Notes under the pieces: generated by a model
Told to the model about the DNA's origin: nothing
The model's input: only the letters and a program-made list of their open reading frames with translations
The model's database searches: none
Source of the DNA: CAYQDR01 sp964416315
GTDB lineage: Bacteria > Methylomirabilota > Methylomirabilia > Rokubacteriales > DASRDR01
Assembly: GCA_964416315.1 (NCBI GenBank)
Contig: CAYQDR010000051.1
Span: 1 to 30,523 of the forward strand
Direction of reading: 5' to 3'
Length of the DNA stretch: 30,523 bases
Shown here: positions 9,408 to 17,731 of the stretch, one piece after another
How positions within the stretch are numbered: position 1 is the stretch's first letter
Layout: every line of letters begins with the position of its first letter
Made by a program: the position numbers and the translations under genes

Positions 9408-9689
9408 CTACGCCTTGGACGGCGAGTAGTACGGGTTCGAGCCGGCTGCGTGGTCGGTGACGTCGAGCACCTGGGTGATCTCCGGGATCTCCTCGAAGAT
9501 CATCCGCTCGATCCCTGCCTTGAGCGTCACGTCGGCCATCCCGCACCCCTGGCAGCCGCCGCTCATCCGGATGTAGGCGGTGCTCTCCTTGACGTCGAGG
9601 AGCTCGATGTAGCCCCCGTGCCCCGCCACCGCCGGGTTGATCGAGCTGTCGAGCAGCTCCTGAACCTTCGTCTTCAGCTCGTCCGCCAT
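9408..9689 (-). CDS. NifU C-terminal-domain Fe-S cluster scaffold protein
   Basis: 93 residues, the size of a stand-alone NifU_C/Nfu domain. The cluster ligands C46 and C49 lie in MSGGCQGCGMADVTLKAGIE, and the N-terminal part has the family's INPAVAGHGGYIELLDV. Such proteins carry a [4Fe-4S] cluster between two subunits and pass it to client enzymes. The ATG at 9689 is chosen because AAGGAGG lies just upstream and the domain begins there; longer readings of this frame add only low-complexity residues. The upstream intergenic region (9690-9902) is shared with the divergent small basic protein gene. Confidence 0.92.
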   Translation of the reverse strand: MADELKTKVQELLDSSINPAVAGHGGYIELLDVKESTAYIRMSGGCQGCGMADVTLKAGIERMIFEEIPEITQVLDVTDHAAGSNPYYSPSKA

Positions 9690-9798
9690 GGCCCCCTCCT
9701 TGAGCTCCGGCTCATTGTACCCCAGATCGTCGCGCGGCGGGACAGCGGCCGGCCCGGGGCGGCCCCGGCGCCCCCCGGGCGCCCCCGGCCGGCCCCGT

Positions 9799-9806
9799 GC
9801 TATGCT
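9799..9806 (+). promoter_or_regulatory. Candidate extended -10 promoter element
   Basis: TGCTATGCT, ending at 9806, fits an extended -10 (TGnTATnnT). Its -35 region is poor, which extended -10 promoters tolerate. A start near 9813 would give a roughly 90-nt leader for the gene at 9903 that includes a 26-codon open reading frame (9826-9906). Confidence 0.35.
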
Positions 9807-9902
9807 TGGCGTCGCCGAGAGCGGCATGCTCGCCTGCACCCGCACCTCACGGTGGATCACCTCCATCTCGGTCCCCCCGAGGACCGCTGCTGCCCCGCGC
9901 AG

Positions 9903-10169
9903 ATGACCGGCCGCCGCCCGCCCTACGTCGCGGTCGTGCGCCCCGGGGAGCGGGAGCTCTACGGGATGCTGAGGGACTACCTCGAGACCCGCGGGCTCGT
10001 CGAGGTCGTCTGGGACCGCCGGCTCGGCGAGCGGCGGTCGCCGGCGGACCGGCGAAGGTCACGCCGGGGAGGTACTCCGGAGTCGCGTCGCCGCGCGGAG
10101 CGCCGGGAGCGCCTCCCCCGCGAGCGCGCCGATCAGCTCGGCTTCTTCATCGCCCGCCGCCGATCCTGA
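9903..10169 (+). CDS. Small, very basic protein, unknown function
   Basis: 88 residues. The first 40 residues (YVAVVRPGERELYGMLRDYLE, VEVVWDRRLGERR) look like one compact alpha/beta unit. The rest is extremely Arg-rich (PADRRRSRR, ESRRRAERRERLPRERAD) and ends FFIARRRS. The VVWDRRxxERR signature recalls small uncharacterised proteins of GC-rich environmental bacteria, but I cannot name a family. The ATG at 9903 has no clear Shine-Dalgarno and overlaps (ATGA) the stop of a 26-codon leader frame, so translation could be coupled. Nucleic-acid binding is a guess from charge only. Confidence 0.6.
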   Translation: MTGRRPPYVAVVRPGERELYGMLRDYLETRGLVEVVWDRRLGERRSPADRRRSRRGGTPESRRRAERRERLPRERADQLGFFIARRRS

Positions 10170-10302
10170 CGGCCGACGGGTAGCAACGCCAGACGCCGTT
10201 CCTGGGGGGAGGCAGGCCCGAGCCGTTCGCCGCCGAGTCAAGGCCGGGACGCCCCGCGAGGCCGCAGGCCGAGCGCGTCACGGCCGAGATGGACAGGCGA
10301 AC
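10170..10302. other. Intergenic region with no gene seen
   Basis: Between the basic-protein stop and the composite repeat A2. I see no convincing reading frame and no RNA gene here. Confidence 0.5.
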
Positions 10303-10379
10303 GGTCCGGCTTCGCCGGAAGGGCCGCCCGGCGCAGCCGCGCCGGTCTGAACGGAGGGGGGCGAAGCCCCCCTCCGAGG
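10303..10379 (-). repeat. Post-stop composite palindromic repeat, copy A2
   Basis: Read on the minus strand it starts CCTCGGAGGGGGGC 2 nt after the stop of the cyclic-nucleotide-binding gene. Three hairpins follow in order: CGGAGGGGGGC-TTC-GCCCCCCTCCG (11 perfect pairs), CCGGCGC-GGCT-GCGCCGG and TCCGGC-GAA-GCCGGA. The three-hairpin order and intervening bases are nearly the same as in copy A3 at 21416. It is probably also the 3' boundary of the long minus-strand operon. Confidence 0.85.
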
Positions 10380-10381
10380 AA

Positions 10382-10834
10382 CTACCGCCGCTCGTGCTGC
10401 TGGAGGCGCGCCGTCGTCCGCTCGAGCCGCTCGGCCAGGACGGTCATCACCTGGATCCCGATCTCCGGGCTCTGGCGGACGAGGTCCAGGAACAGCTTCG
10501 CCGAGATCTTGAACGTCGTCACCCGGCTCTTCGCCTTCACGGTCGTCGTCCGCCGGCTGTTCGCGAGCACGCCGATCTCGCCGAAGAGCGTGTGGCGCCC
10601 CATCGTGCCGAGCTCGATGTCGTGCCCCTCGTCGTCCCGAACCGAGACCCCGGTCTCCCCCTCCGTGATGATGTACACGGCGTCCGCGGAGTCCCCCTGC
10701 TGGACGATCACCTCGCCGGGCTCGAATTGCACGACTTCCGCCGTGTAGGCGATCAGCTTCAGCCGGGCCGTGGGCAGGCTTGCAAACAGCGGGATGTTCC
10801 GCAGCGTCTCGGCGTCGCGCTCCAGGGGCTGCAT
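10382..10834 (-). CDS. Stand-alone cyclic-nucleotide-binding (CAP_ED) domain protein
   Basis: 150 residues, one cNMP-binding beta-roll and nothing else. The N-terminal helix region is LRNIPLFASLPTARLKLIA, then FEPGEVIVQQGDSADAVYIITEGE. The phosphate-binding cassette region reads LFGEIGVLANSRRTTTVKA, with the Glu and the Arg pair expected of ligand-binding members, followed by a C-terminal helix (LFLDLVRQSPEIGIQVMTVLAERLERT). There is no helix-turn-helix, so it is not a CRP-type regulator. It starts 14 nt after the stop of the atypical ABC exporter and is the last gene of the minus-strand operon. A partner or regulatory subunit of that exporter is the natural inference. Confidence 0.88.
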   Translation of the reverse strand: MQPLERDAETLRNIPLFASLPTARLKLIAYTAEVVQFEPGEVIVQQGDSADAVYIITEGETGVSVRDDEGHDIELGTMGRHTLFGEIGVLANSRRTTTVKAKSRVTTFKISAKLFLDLVRQSPEIGIQVMTVLAERLERTTARLQQHERR

Positions 10835-10848
10835 GCCGGGGTCCCTCC

Positions 10849-13431
10849 TCAGACGACGACGCCCGCCTGCGCCGCGAGGTCTCGGAACAGCCCGCCGCGG
10901 GCCGCGAGCTCCTCGAAGGTGCCCTGCTCGGCGACCTTGCCGCCGTCGAGCACGATCACGCGGTCGTAGTACCGCGCCAGGTCCAGCCGGTCCACCACGG
11001 CGATGACGGTCCGCCCCTTCATCGCGCTGGTCAGGCGCTGGTGCATCTCGGCCCGCTTGTCCGGCTCCAGCGCGCTCACCGCCTCGTCCAGGATGAGGAT
11101 CTGCGGCCGCTTGAGCAGGGCACGCGCCACCGCGACCCGCTGGCGCTGGGCGGGCGAGAGTCGGCCGCCGGCCAGCCCCACGTGGTAGTCGAGCCCTCCC
11201 TCCAGCACCATCTCGCGCAGGTGGTGAGCCGTGATGACCTCCTCCACGATCGCGTTGACCTTCTTCACCGCCAGGCTGCTCGTCGCCACGACCTTGCCGA
11301 AGAGCATGTTCTCCAGGAGCGTCCCGCGGGCGAAGAAGCGCTCGCGGTCGTACGGGGCGAACGTCCTCGCGACCGCCGGCGGGAGCGTCTCCGCGAAGCG
11401 CCGGCGGGCCGCGACGACCGCCGCCATGAAGCCCTCGTCGATCCGACCCAGCCGGTGCCGGGCGGGGATGAGGCGGAGCGAGAGCGCGATCAGCCGCTGC
11501 TGATCCTCCGGCGGCAGCGCCTCGGGGCTACCCCGCTCGAGTCGGGACACGAGCACCGTGTACTCCGGGAGCTCCGCCGCCGTGATGAGGCTGAAGTTCG
11601 CGAACAGCTCGTCGTCCGCCGGGATGTCCTTGAAGATCTCGACCATTTCCCGGGCGATCTCCACCCCAAGCCGGAGCAGCCGCTCCCGGAGATCCACCTC
11701 GGCGATCACGCGGCGGAAGTGCTCGTGCTCGGCGAGCCGGTCCACGGCGAGCTCCGGGCTCGGGCTGTGGCCGAAGAGGATGTTCTCGCCGAGCGAGGCG
11801 TAGACGGCAAACCGATCGCGGTCGAAGAACTCCACCGCCGCCTCGCCGCCCTCGCGCGCGAAGCGCGCCATGACGAGGCGGCGCGCGGTCAGAAGCCGCT
11901 CGGCGATCTCCGGCTTCGCGGCCGGGTCGATGGTCGCGCGCAGCCCGTAGGCGTAGAGATCCTCGTCCAGGCCGACGAGTCGGGCCGTCTCGAGTACGCT
12001 GGCGACGAGGCCCGCCCGGTCCGACACGCCGACGCGCGAGAGATCGAGCCACTCGTCCGCGCCCGCCCCGCCGCGGCCGTCCGCGAGCTGATGGCGGAGG
12101 CCGTAGATCAGGTTCTCGAAGACCCTCCCGGTGAACAGGCGCGCCTCGGCGCCGACGTAGGCGATCTGGCGGCCCGCGACCGCGGCCGGCACCTCTGCGA
12201 GCTCCACGTGGTCGAGCAGCACCGTGCCAGTGTACCCGTGGAGCTTCGCGAGCATCATCACCAGCGTGCTCTTGCCGCTCCCGGCCGGTCCGACGACGGC
12301 GATGTGCTGATGGGGCGGCGTCGAGAGCTGGAGGCGGTCCAGCGCAGGCGTCGCGCCGTCGAGGATCACGCTCGCGCCCCGGGCCTCGTAGGCTCCCGCG
12401 AGAACCGGGACCGGTTCCGGGAGCCGCTCCTCGAGCGGGAACTCCGGCCTGAGCCCGGGCGGGTCGAAGTTCGCGATCACCTGCTCGTACTTGACCCGCG
12501 CGTTCTCCTTCTGCTGGAAGTAGTTGATGAGCTCCCGCCACGGCTCGTTGAGCTGGCTGTAGGCCTGCAGGAACGCCACGAGCGCCCCGACGTCGAAGAG
12601 ATCCGGGCGCGTGATGATGAGCCAACCGCCAAGCAGGAGCAGGACGAACTGGCCGAACTTCTCCAGGAAGTTGTTGATCCACTTGACCAGGTACTTGAGG
12701 TTGTAGATCTTGAGGCGGACCTTGAAGATCCGCTTGAGCTGGCCCCGGAACCCCGTCGCCTCGTACGCGAGCGTGTCGTTCGCGTAGATCTCCTGGATCC
12801 CCACCACCGAGTCCTGGATCCGGTCCGACAGGGTGCGGACCATCCGCACGCGCTCGCGCGAGAGCTGGGTCACTTGCCGCTGGAGCCGCCGCACGAAGTA
12901 GACCTGCACGGGGAACAGCGCCATCCCCGCGAGCGCCATCCAGGGGTTCTGGTACACCATGAACCCCAGGGTGCCGAGCAGCATCGACGCGTGGAACGCG
13001 GGCACCGAGAGGGCCTCGCCGAAGAAGCTGCCGAGGTCCTCCACCTCCCCGAGGATCATCGCGACCAGCTGCGCGGTCGAGGTATTCCGGAAGTGGGGGA
13101 GCGGGAACCGGAGGATCCGCTGGTAGAGCTCGGCCCGGAGGTTCCGCAGCATCCGCTCGGAGATCAGCCCCTCGAGATTCTGCTTGACGTACTTGAGGGC
13201 CCCCGAGACCAGCACCGCGCCGAGGAACAGCCCGCAGAGCCAGAAGAGCGTCGTCAGCCGCTCCTCCGGGCCCGCGGTCGCGTCTCCCGTCTTGATCGCC
13301 TTGTTGATGATCTGCTTCGTCAGGGAGAGCATCCACGGGTTCAGGAACGCGAGCCCGAAGATGATCGCGATCAGGCCGAGCTGGAGCCGGAGACTCCGCC
13401 GGATGATGTAGCGGTAGAGGTTCGATTCCAT
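10849..13431 (-). CDS. Atypical ABC exporter (permease + ATPase) with a large insertion in the ATPase domain
   Basis: 860 residues, against about 600 for a usual half-transporter. Residues 15-320 form a type-I exporter membrane domain with about six hydrophobic segments. The nucleotide-binding domain begins near 345: Walker A GPAGSGKST (381-389) and Walker B ILILDEA with its Glu (778-784) are intact. Other motifs are not. The Q-loop reads AYVGAEARLF (Gln position is Ala428), the signature aligns as LSPAQRQR (758-765) instead of LSGGQ, and the switch-His position is Asp814 (VVDRLD). Between Q-loop and signature lie about 300 extra residues (445-745) containing two more copies of the post-Q-loop motif: ENLIYG (439-444), ENILFG (549-554), ENMLFG (707-712). 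It starts 29 nt after the oligopeptide permease gene. The substrate is unknown. Confidence 0.85.
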   Translation of the reverse strand: MESNLYRYIIRRSLRLQLGLIAIIFGLAFLNPWMLSLTKQIINKAIKTGDATAGPEERLTTLFWLCGLFLGAVLVSGALKYVKQNLEGLISERMLRNLRAELYQRILRFPLPHFRNTSTAQLVAMILGEVEDLGSFFGEALSVPAFHASMLLGTLGFMVYQNPWMALAGMALFPVQVYFVRRLQRQVTQLSRERVRMVRTLSDRIQDSVVGIQEIYANDTLAYEATGFRGQLKRIFKVRLKIYNLKYLVKWINNFLEKFGQFVLLLLGGWLIITRPDLFDVGALVAFLQAYSQLNEPWRELINYFQQKENARVKYEQVIANFDPPGLRPEFPLEERLPEPVPVLAGAYEARGASVILDGATPALDRLQLSTPPHQHIAVVGPAGSGKSTLVMMLAKLHGYTGTVLLDHVELAEVPAAVAGRQIAYVGAEARLFTGRVFENLIYGLRHQLADGRGGAGADEWLDLSRVGVSDRAGLVASVLETARLVGLDEDLYAYGLRATIDPAAKPEIAERLLTARRLVMARFAREGGEAAVEFFDRDRFAVYASLGENILFGHSPSPELAVDRLAEHEHFRRVIAEVDLRERLLRLGVEIAREMVEIFKDIPADDELFANFSLITAAELPEYTVLVSRLERGSPEALPPEDQQRLIALSLRLIPARHRLGRIDEGFMAAVVAARRRFAETLPPAVARTFAPYDRERFFARGTLLENMLFGKVVATSSLAVKKVNAIVEEVITAHHLREMVLEGGLDYHVGLAGGRLSPAQRQRVAVARALLKRPQILILDEAVSALEPDKRAEMHQRLTSAMKGRTVIAVVDRLDLARYYDRVIVLDGGKVAEQGTFEELAARGGLFRDLAAQAGVVV

Positions 13432-13459
13432 GGATCCTACCCGGGCCGACCCGCGCGCC

Positions 13460-14599
13460 TCACGTGTAGGGGTCGGCCGCGTCGCGCAGCCCGTCGCCCA
13501 GGAAGTTGAACGCCAGCACCGTGAGCACGACCATCACGACCGGCAGCATGAGCCACGGGTAGAGCGCGACGGCGTTGATGTTCTGCGCCTCGGAGAGGAG
13601 CACCCCCCAGCTCGTGATCGGCGGTCGGAGGCCGAGCCCGAGGAAGCTCAGCGCCGTCTCGCCGAGGATCATGTGCGGGATGGAGAGCGTCGCCGAGACG
13701 ATGAGGTGGCTCGTGAAGGCGGGCAGCAGATGCCGCCGGATGACGTAGGCGGGCGAGCCCCCCACGAGGATCGCCGCCGTGGCGAAGTCCTCCTCGCGCA
13801 CCGCGAGGAGCTTGCCGCGGACGCTCCGCGCCAGGCCCGTCCAGTTGATGATCCCGAGGATGACGGTGATGCCGACGTAGACGAGGATCGGGTCGAGCCG
13901 CGCCGGGAGCGCGGCCGACAACGCCATCCAGAGCGGCAGCTCCGGGAAGGAGCGGACCACCTCGATGAGCCGCTGGATCACGATGTCCACCGTGCCGCCG
14001 TAGTACCCGGAGAGCCCGCCGAAGATGAGCGCGAGGACGAAGCTCACCGAGATCCCGACCAACCCCACCGTGAGCGAGATCCGCGCCCCGTAGATGATCC
14101 GCGAGAGCATGTCCCGGCCCAGCCGGTCGGTGCCCAGGAGGAAGAGCGTCCCGCCCTCCTCGACCCCGACGAGGTGCCGGTCCGTCTGCCACAGCCCCCA
14201 CATCTCGTACGGCTCGCCTCGCGTGAAGAACCGGACGCGGTAGCGCACCGACCGGTCCTCCTGGTACTCGCGGCGCAGATTCTCCATGTTGATCGTCATC
14301 GTGTGCCCGTACACGAACGGCCAGGAGAGCTCCCCGTGGTGGAAGAGGTGCACGCGCTGCGGCGGGAAGTACACGGAGTCGGGGTGTCGGGTGCGGAGGG
14401 CGTACGGCGCCAGGAACTCGACGAACGGGATCGTCGCATAGAGCGCCACGAGCACCCAGAGCGATGCCATCGCGAGCCGGTGCTTCCGGAGGCCCCACCA
14501 GACGAGCCGCCACTGCGAGGCGAGGTAGTAGCGCTCCTGCTCCGGGGTGAGGGGGATCTCCTCGCCGACCGGGACCGGAAGCGTCGCGGGGAGGGCCAT
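13460..14599 (-). CDS. Oligopeptide/dipeptide ABC transporter permease, OppC-like
   Basis: 379 residues, second inner-membrane channel subunit of the peptide importer. The N-terminal membrane anchor (KHRLAMASLWVLVALYATIPFVEFLAP) is followed by an approximately 100-residue periplasmic segment, longer than in classical OppC. LGTDRLGRDMLSRIIYGARISL leads into the BPD_transp_1 domain with about five helices and the ATPase-contacting EAA-type loop ATAAILVGGSPAYVIRRHLLPA. The C-terminus LGDGLRDAADPYT is typical. The ATG at 14599 is selected because the frame upstream is repeat-derived; a repeat (B1) with a GGGGGGAC stretch ends 4 nt before it. The gene lies 167 nt downstream of the OppB-like gene. 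Confidence 0.92.
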   Translation of the reverse strand: MALPATLPVPVGEEIPLTPEQERYYLASQWRLVWWGLRKHRLAMASLWVLVALYATIPFVEFLAPYALRTRHPDSVYFPPQRVHLFHHGELSWPFVYGHTMTINMENLRREYQEDRSVRYRVRFFTRGEPYEMWGLWQTDRHLVGVEEGGTLFLLGTDRLGRDMLSRIIYGARISLTVGLVGISVSFVLALIFGGLSGYYGGTVDIVIQRLIEVVRSFPELPLWMALSAALPARLDPILVYVGITVILGIINWTGLARSVRGKLLAVREEDFATAAILVGGSPAYVIRRHLLPAFTSHLIVSATLSIPHMILGETALSFLGLGLRPPITSWGVLLSEAQNINAVALYPWLMLPVVMVVLTVLAFNFLGDGLRDAADPYT

Positions 14600-14628
14600 T
14601 ATCGGGTCCCCCCGCACCCCCGCCCCCT
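14600..14628 (-). repeat. Pre-start repeat, copy B1 (upstream of OppC-like gene)
   Basis: On the minus strand GGGGGTGCGGGGGGACCC is followed by GATA and the ATG of the permease gene. The remaining gap up to the OppB-like stop (14629-14766) contains a segment resembling the plus-strand repeats B2/B3 (CCCCTCCCCCCCTGAGG) interrupted by an extra palindromic stretch, and no gene. Confidence 0.75.
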
Positions 14629-14766
14629 GTCGTCCAGATCGCCGGGACGGCTCGGGCCTGCGGCCCTCGCGACGTCCCGTCCCTCCGGCGGCCTCAGGGG
14701 GGGAGGGGCGGCGCCCGCAAGCCCGAGGCCGGCGTGCGAGCGGGTCGACACAGGACGCCTCATCGC

Positions 14767-15765
14767 CTACCGCGCCCGCCCCGCCCCCTGCCGGATCCGC
14801 GGGTCGAGCGCGGCGAGGGCGAGGTCCGAGAGGAAGACGCCGATCACCGTGAGGGCGGCGAGCAGCATCAGGAACGAGCCGGCGAGGTACATGTCCTGCG
14901 TCCGGAGGGCGCGGAGGAGCATCGGGCCCGTCGTCGGGAGCGAGAGCACGATGGAGACGATGATCGAGCCTGAGACCACCTCGGGCAGCAGGTTCCCGAT
15001 GTCGCTGATGAAGGGGTTCAGCGCGATGCGGAGCGGGTACTTCAGGAGGACGCGCCGGGGCGGCAGGCCCTTGGCCCGGGCCGTCACCACGTACTGCTTG
15101 CGGAGCTCGTCGAGCAGGTTCGCCCGGAGCCGGCGGATCATCCCCGCGGTCCCGGCCGTGCCGATCACGATCACCGGGATCCAGAGGTGCTCGAGCAGGT
15201 CCACGACCTTCGCCCAGCCCCAGGGCGCGTCCTGGAAGGCGGGGGAGAAGAGCCCGCCCACGCTGACGCCGAACCAGGTGAAGGAGACGAACATCAGCAC
15301 CAGCGCGAGCAAGAAGTTCGGCGTCGCGAGCCCGAGGAACCCGAGGAATGTCAGGCCGTGGTCGCCCCAGCTGTACTGGTGGGTGGCGGAGTAGACCCCG
15401 ATGGGGAAGGCGACGATCCACGTGAAGGCGATGGCGCCGAACGACACGACGAAGGTGAGCAGGAGCCGCTCCCCGATGATCGCGGACACCGGCCGGTCGT
15501 ACTCGAACGAGTAGCCGAGGTCGCCGCGCAGGAGCCCCGTGAACCAGATCCAGTATTGCCTCCAGAGCGGCTGGTCGAGGCCGTACTGCTTCCGCAGGAA
15601 CTCGAGCTTCTGCAGATCCGCCGTCTCCCCGGCCGCCCGCAGCTCGGTCGCGAGCGTCTCGAGGTAATCGCCGGGCGGGAGCTGGATGATCACGAATGTC
15701 ACGAGGGAGATCAGGAAGAGCGTGGGGATCATCAGCACGAGGCGCTGGACGAGGTACCGGACCAT
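14767..15765 (-). CDS. Oligopeptide/dipeptide ABC transporter permease, OppB-like
   Basis: 332 residues, first channel subunit of the importer. It has the OppB/DppB pattern: N-terminal helix (RYLVQRLVLMIPTLFLISLVTFVII), a periplasmic stretch with LEFLRKQYGLDQPLWRQYW and LRGDLGYSFEYDRPVS, and a BPD_transp_1 domain with the ATPase-contact loop YVVTARAKGLPPRRVLLKYPLRIALNPF. About six membrane helices are visible and length is normal. It follows the solute-binding protein gene by 70 nt and precedes the OppC-like gene, the order expected for one transcript. Confidence 0.94.
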   Translation of the reverse strand: MVRYLVQRLVLMIPTLFLISLVTFVIIQLPPGDYLETLATELRAAGETADLQKLEFLRKQYGLDQPLWRQYWIWFTGLLRGDLGYSFEYDRPVSAIIGERLLLTFVVSFGAIAFTWIVAFPIGVYSATHQYSWGDHGLTFLGFLGLATPNFLLALVLMFVSFTWFGVSVGGLFSPAFQDAPWGWAKVVDLLEHLWIPVIVIGTAGTAGMIRRLRANLLDELRKQYVVTARAKGLPPRRVLLKYPLRIALNPFISDIGNLLPEVVSGSIIVSIVLSLPTTGPMLLRALRTQDMYLAGSFLMLLAALTVIGVFLSDLALAALDPRIRQGAGRAR

Positions 15766-15835
15766 GTCCCTACCGCTTCCCGCGGCCAGCTTGGCCGGCC
15801 TGTACCGGATCGAGGAACACGCCGGGGGCCCGCAC

Positions 15836-17731
15836 TTACCGCTTGCCGCCCTGCCAGTAGAAGGTGTCCGGCGCGTACAGGCCGAAGTGCGCCCCGGGGT
15901 CCCAGGCGTAGATCCCCTTCTCCGGCACCCCGCGCAGGCCGTTCGCCACGATGACCGGCTGGAGCGTACCCCCGAGGATCCCGATCGTGAAGACCTCCTC
16001 GGCGTTGATCTCGATCATCTCCCCCCAGATGCGCGCGCGCTCGGCGCGGTCGGTGGAGACGAGCCAGCGGCGGTACAGCTCGACGAGGCGCTGTGCCGGG
16101 GACAGCTCGGGGGCCTGCCCGCGCTTGCCCCTCGACTCGAAGTGGAGGCCCCACTGGCTCCACTGGAGCTGCTCCTCGCTCACCGGGGCAAGCCAGCTCG
16201 GGCTCATGTCGGGCGTCGGCAGGCCGAACTCCCCGGCGCCCGGGGGCACGCTCATCACAGCCTCGCCCGAAAAGACGCGCCGCCGCAGGATTTCCCGCTG
16301 GCTCGGTCGGCTCAGGAGCTCCACGCCCACCTGCGCCCACGTGTCCGCCACCAGCTCCAGGACGTCGCTCTGCTCGGTGGACTCGCCCGCGGTCTCGGCG
16401 ATGATGTCCAGGCGCTTTCCGTCCGGCCGGAGCCGGAATCCGCGGCCGTCCCGCGCGGCGAGCCCCATCTCGTCCAGCAGCCGGTTGGCCTGCGCCGGGT
16501 CGTACCGGGCCCAGGTCAGGCGGAGGTCGTCGCGACCCGCCGGGTTGCGGAGGACCGTGTTCTGCCCGATGACGCCGAACCCGTAGAACAGGATCTTGTT
16601 GATCTCCTCCCGGTTGATGGCGAGGGAGAGCGCGCGCCGGAACCGACGGTCGTGCAGGAGCCGACGCATGACCGGGTCGTTCGCCGTCAGGTTCGGGTAG
16701 AGCGCCACCTCGGCCGTGGTCGCGGTGGACCAGAGGTGGACCCGGTAACCCGCGAGCCGCTCGTTCTTCTTGAGGAACGTGTACTGGTCGAAGGCGAGGT
16801 ACCGCGCCTGGAGATCGGCCTCACCCGCCGAGGCCTTGACCGGGATCACGGCCTTGTCGACCAGCACCATCTTGAGCCGGTCGATGTACGGGAGCTGGCG
16901 GCCGCGCTGGTCCACGCGATGGAAATACGGGTTCCGCTCGGCGACGAAGACCTCGGCCGGCGGCGCGCCCGTCACCCGCCAGGGCTGGAGCGTCGGCAGC
17001 TCCGGGTTGTCCATGACGTACATCGCGTCGCGCCGGTTGTGGAGCTGCGCCCAGTTCCGGCGGCGCTCGGCCTTGGCGAGCTTCTGGAGCTTCGCCGGGT
17101 CCGTGAAGGCGGCGTGGAACTGCTTGAGGTAGTGAGCCGGGCGGTAGAGGACCGTGGGGGCCGCACCCGCCTGATCGAGGAGGAAGAGGTTGTGCGGCTT
17201 GGACCAGCGGTAGCGCACGGTCCACGCATCGGGGTACTCGACCGTCGGGGGCTCGCCGTCCACGAGGAGCGTCGCCGGCGGGCCACCGGGGGAGAGCTCT
17301 TTGTGGTTGGCGACGTGCTCCCAGAAGTACGCGAAGTCGGCGCTCGTGAACGGCGCGCCGTCCGACCACCGGTGCCCCTTCCGGAGGTGGAAGGTGAAGA
17401 TCCGCCCCTCGGCCATCTCGAACCGCTCGACGACGTCCGGGATGATCTGGTAGTTGCGATCGAACCGCACGAGGCGGGCGTAGCCGTAGACGAAGGCGAG
17501 CTTCGTGTCCTTGGGAGTCCCGATCAGCATCCGGAGCTCGCCCCCGTAGGTCGCCTCGGGATCCGTCGAGACCACGAGGGGCCGCTTCGGGAGACGCTCG
17601 GCGAGCGGCGGGAGCTCCCCGGCCGTCACCCGAGCCGCCAGGGCCGGCGGCTCCTCGCTCGCGCGAGCCACCCCGAGGGCCCCCGCGGCCAGCAGCCCCC
17701 CGAGCAGTGCGACGGCGACACAGCGTCTCAT
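15836..17731 (-). CDS. Peptide ABC transporter solute-binding protein (SBP_bac_5 family)
   Basis: 631 residues. The N-terminus MRRCVAVALLGGLLAAGALGV is an export signal, probably cleaved around the ARASEE region. The mature part has the family-5 pattern: ATYGGELRMLI, then FHLRKGHRWSDGAPFTSADFAYFWEHV, VRYRWSKPHN, and in the second half FRRALSLAINREEINKILFYG. It binds the transported solute in the periplasm and delivers it to the permeases. At over 600 residues it belongs to the larger members of the family, whose substrates range from peptides to other solutes, so the ligand is open. The ATG at 17731 overlaps the ATPase stop (ATGA), which decides the start and indicates coupling. Confidence 0.92.
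   Translation of the reverse strand: MRRCVAVALLGGLLAAGALGVARASEEPPALAARVTAGELPPLAERLPKRPLVVSTDPEATYGGELRMLIGTPKDTKLAFVYGYARLVRFDRNYQIIPDVVERFEMAEGRIFTFHLRKGHRWSDGAPFTSADFAYFWEHVANHKELSPGGPPATLLVDGEPPTVEYPDAWTVRYRWSKPHNLFLLDQAGAAPTVLYRPAHYLKQFHAAFTDPAKLQKLAKAERRRNWAQLHNRRDAMYVMDNPELPTLQPWRVTGAPPAEVFVAERNPYFHRVDQRGRQLPYIDRLKMVLVDKAVIPVKASAGEADLQARYLAFDQYTFLKKNERLAGYRVHLWSTATTAEVALYPNLTANDPVMRRLLHDRRFRRALSLAINREEINKILFYGFGVIGQNTVLRNPAGRDDLRLTWARYDPAQANRLLDEMGLAARDGRGFRLRPDGKRLDIIAETAGESTEQSDVLELVADTWAQVGVELLSRPSQREILRRRVFSGEAVMSVPPGAGEFGLPTPDMSPSWLAPVSEEQLQWSQWGLHFESRGKRGQAPELSPAQRLVELYRRWLVSTDRAERARIWGEMIEINAEEVFTIGILGGTLQPVIVANGLRGVPEKGIYAWDPGAHFGLYAPDTFYWQGGKR

Noticed and set aside
10382..10834. 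CRP/FNR-type transcription regulator
   Set aside because: The protein ends after the cNMP domain and its helix; no helix-turn-helix follows before the stop.
10780..13509. 909-codon plus-strand frame opposite the ABC exporter
   Set aside because: Shadow of the minus-strand gene; translation is Arg/Glu/His-rich with no recognisable domain, while the minus strand has clear ABC motifs.
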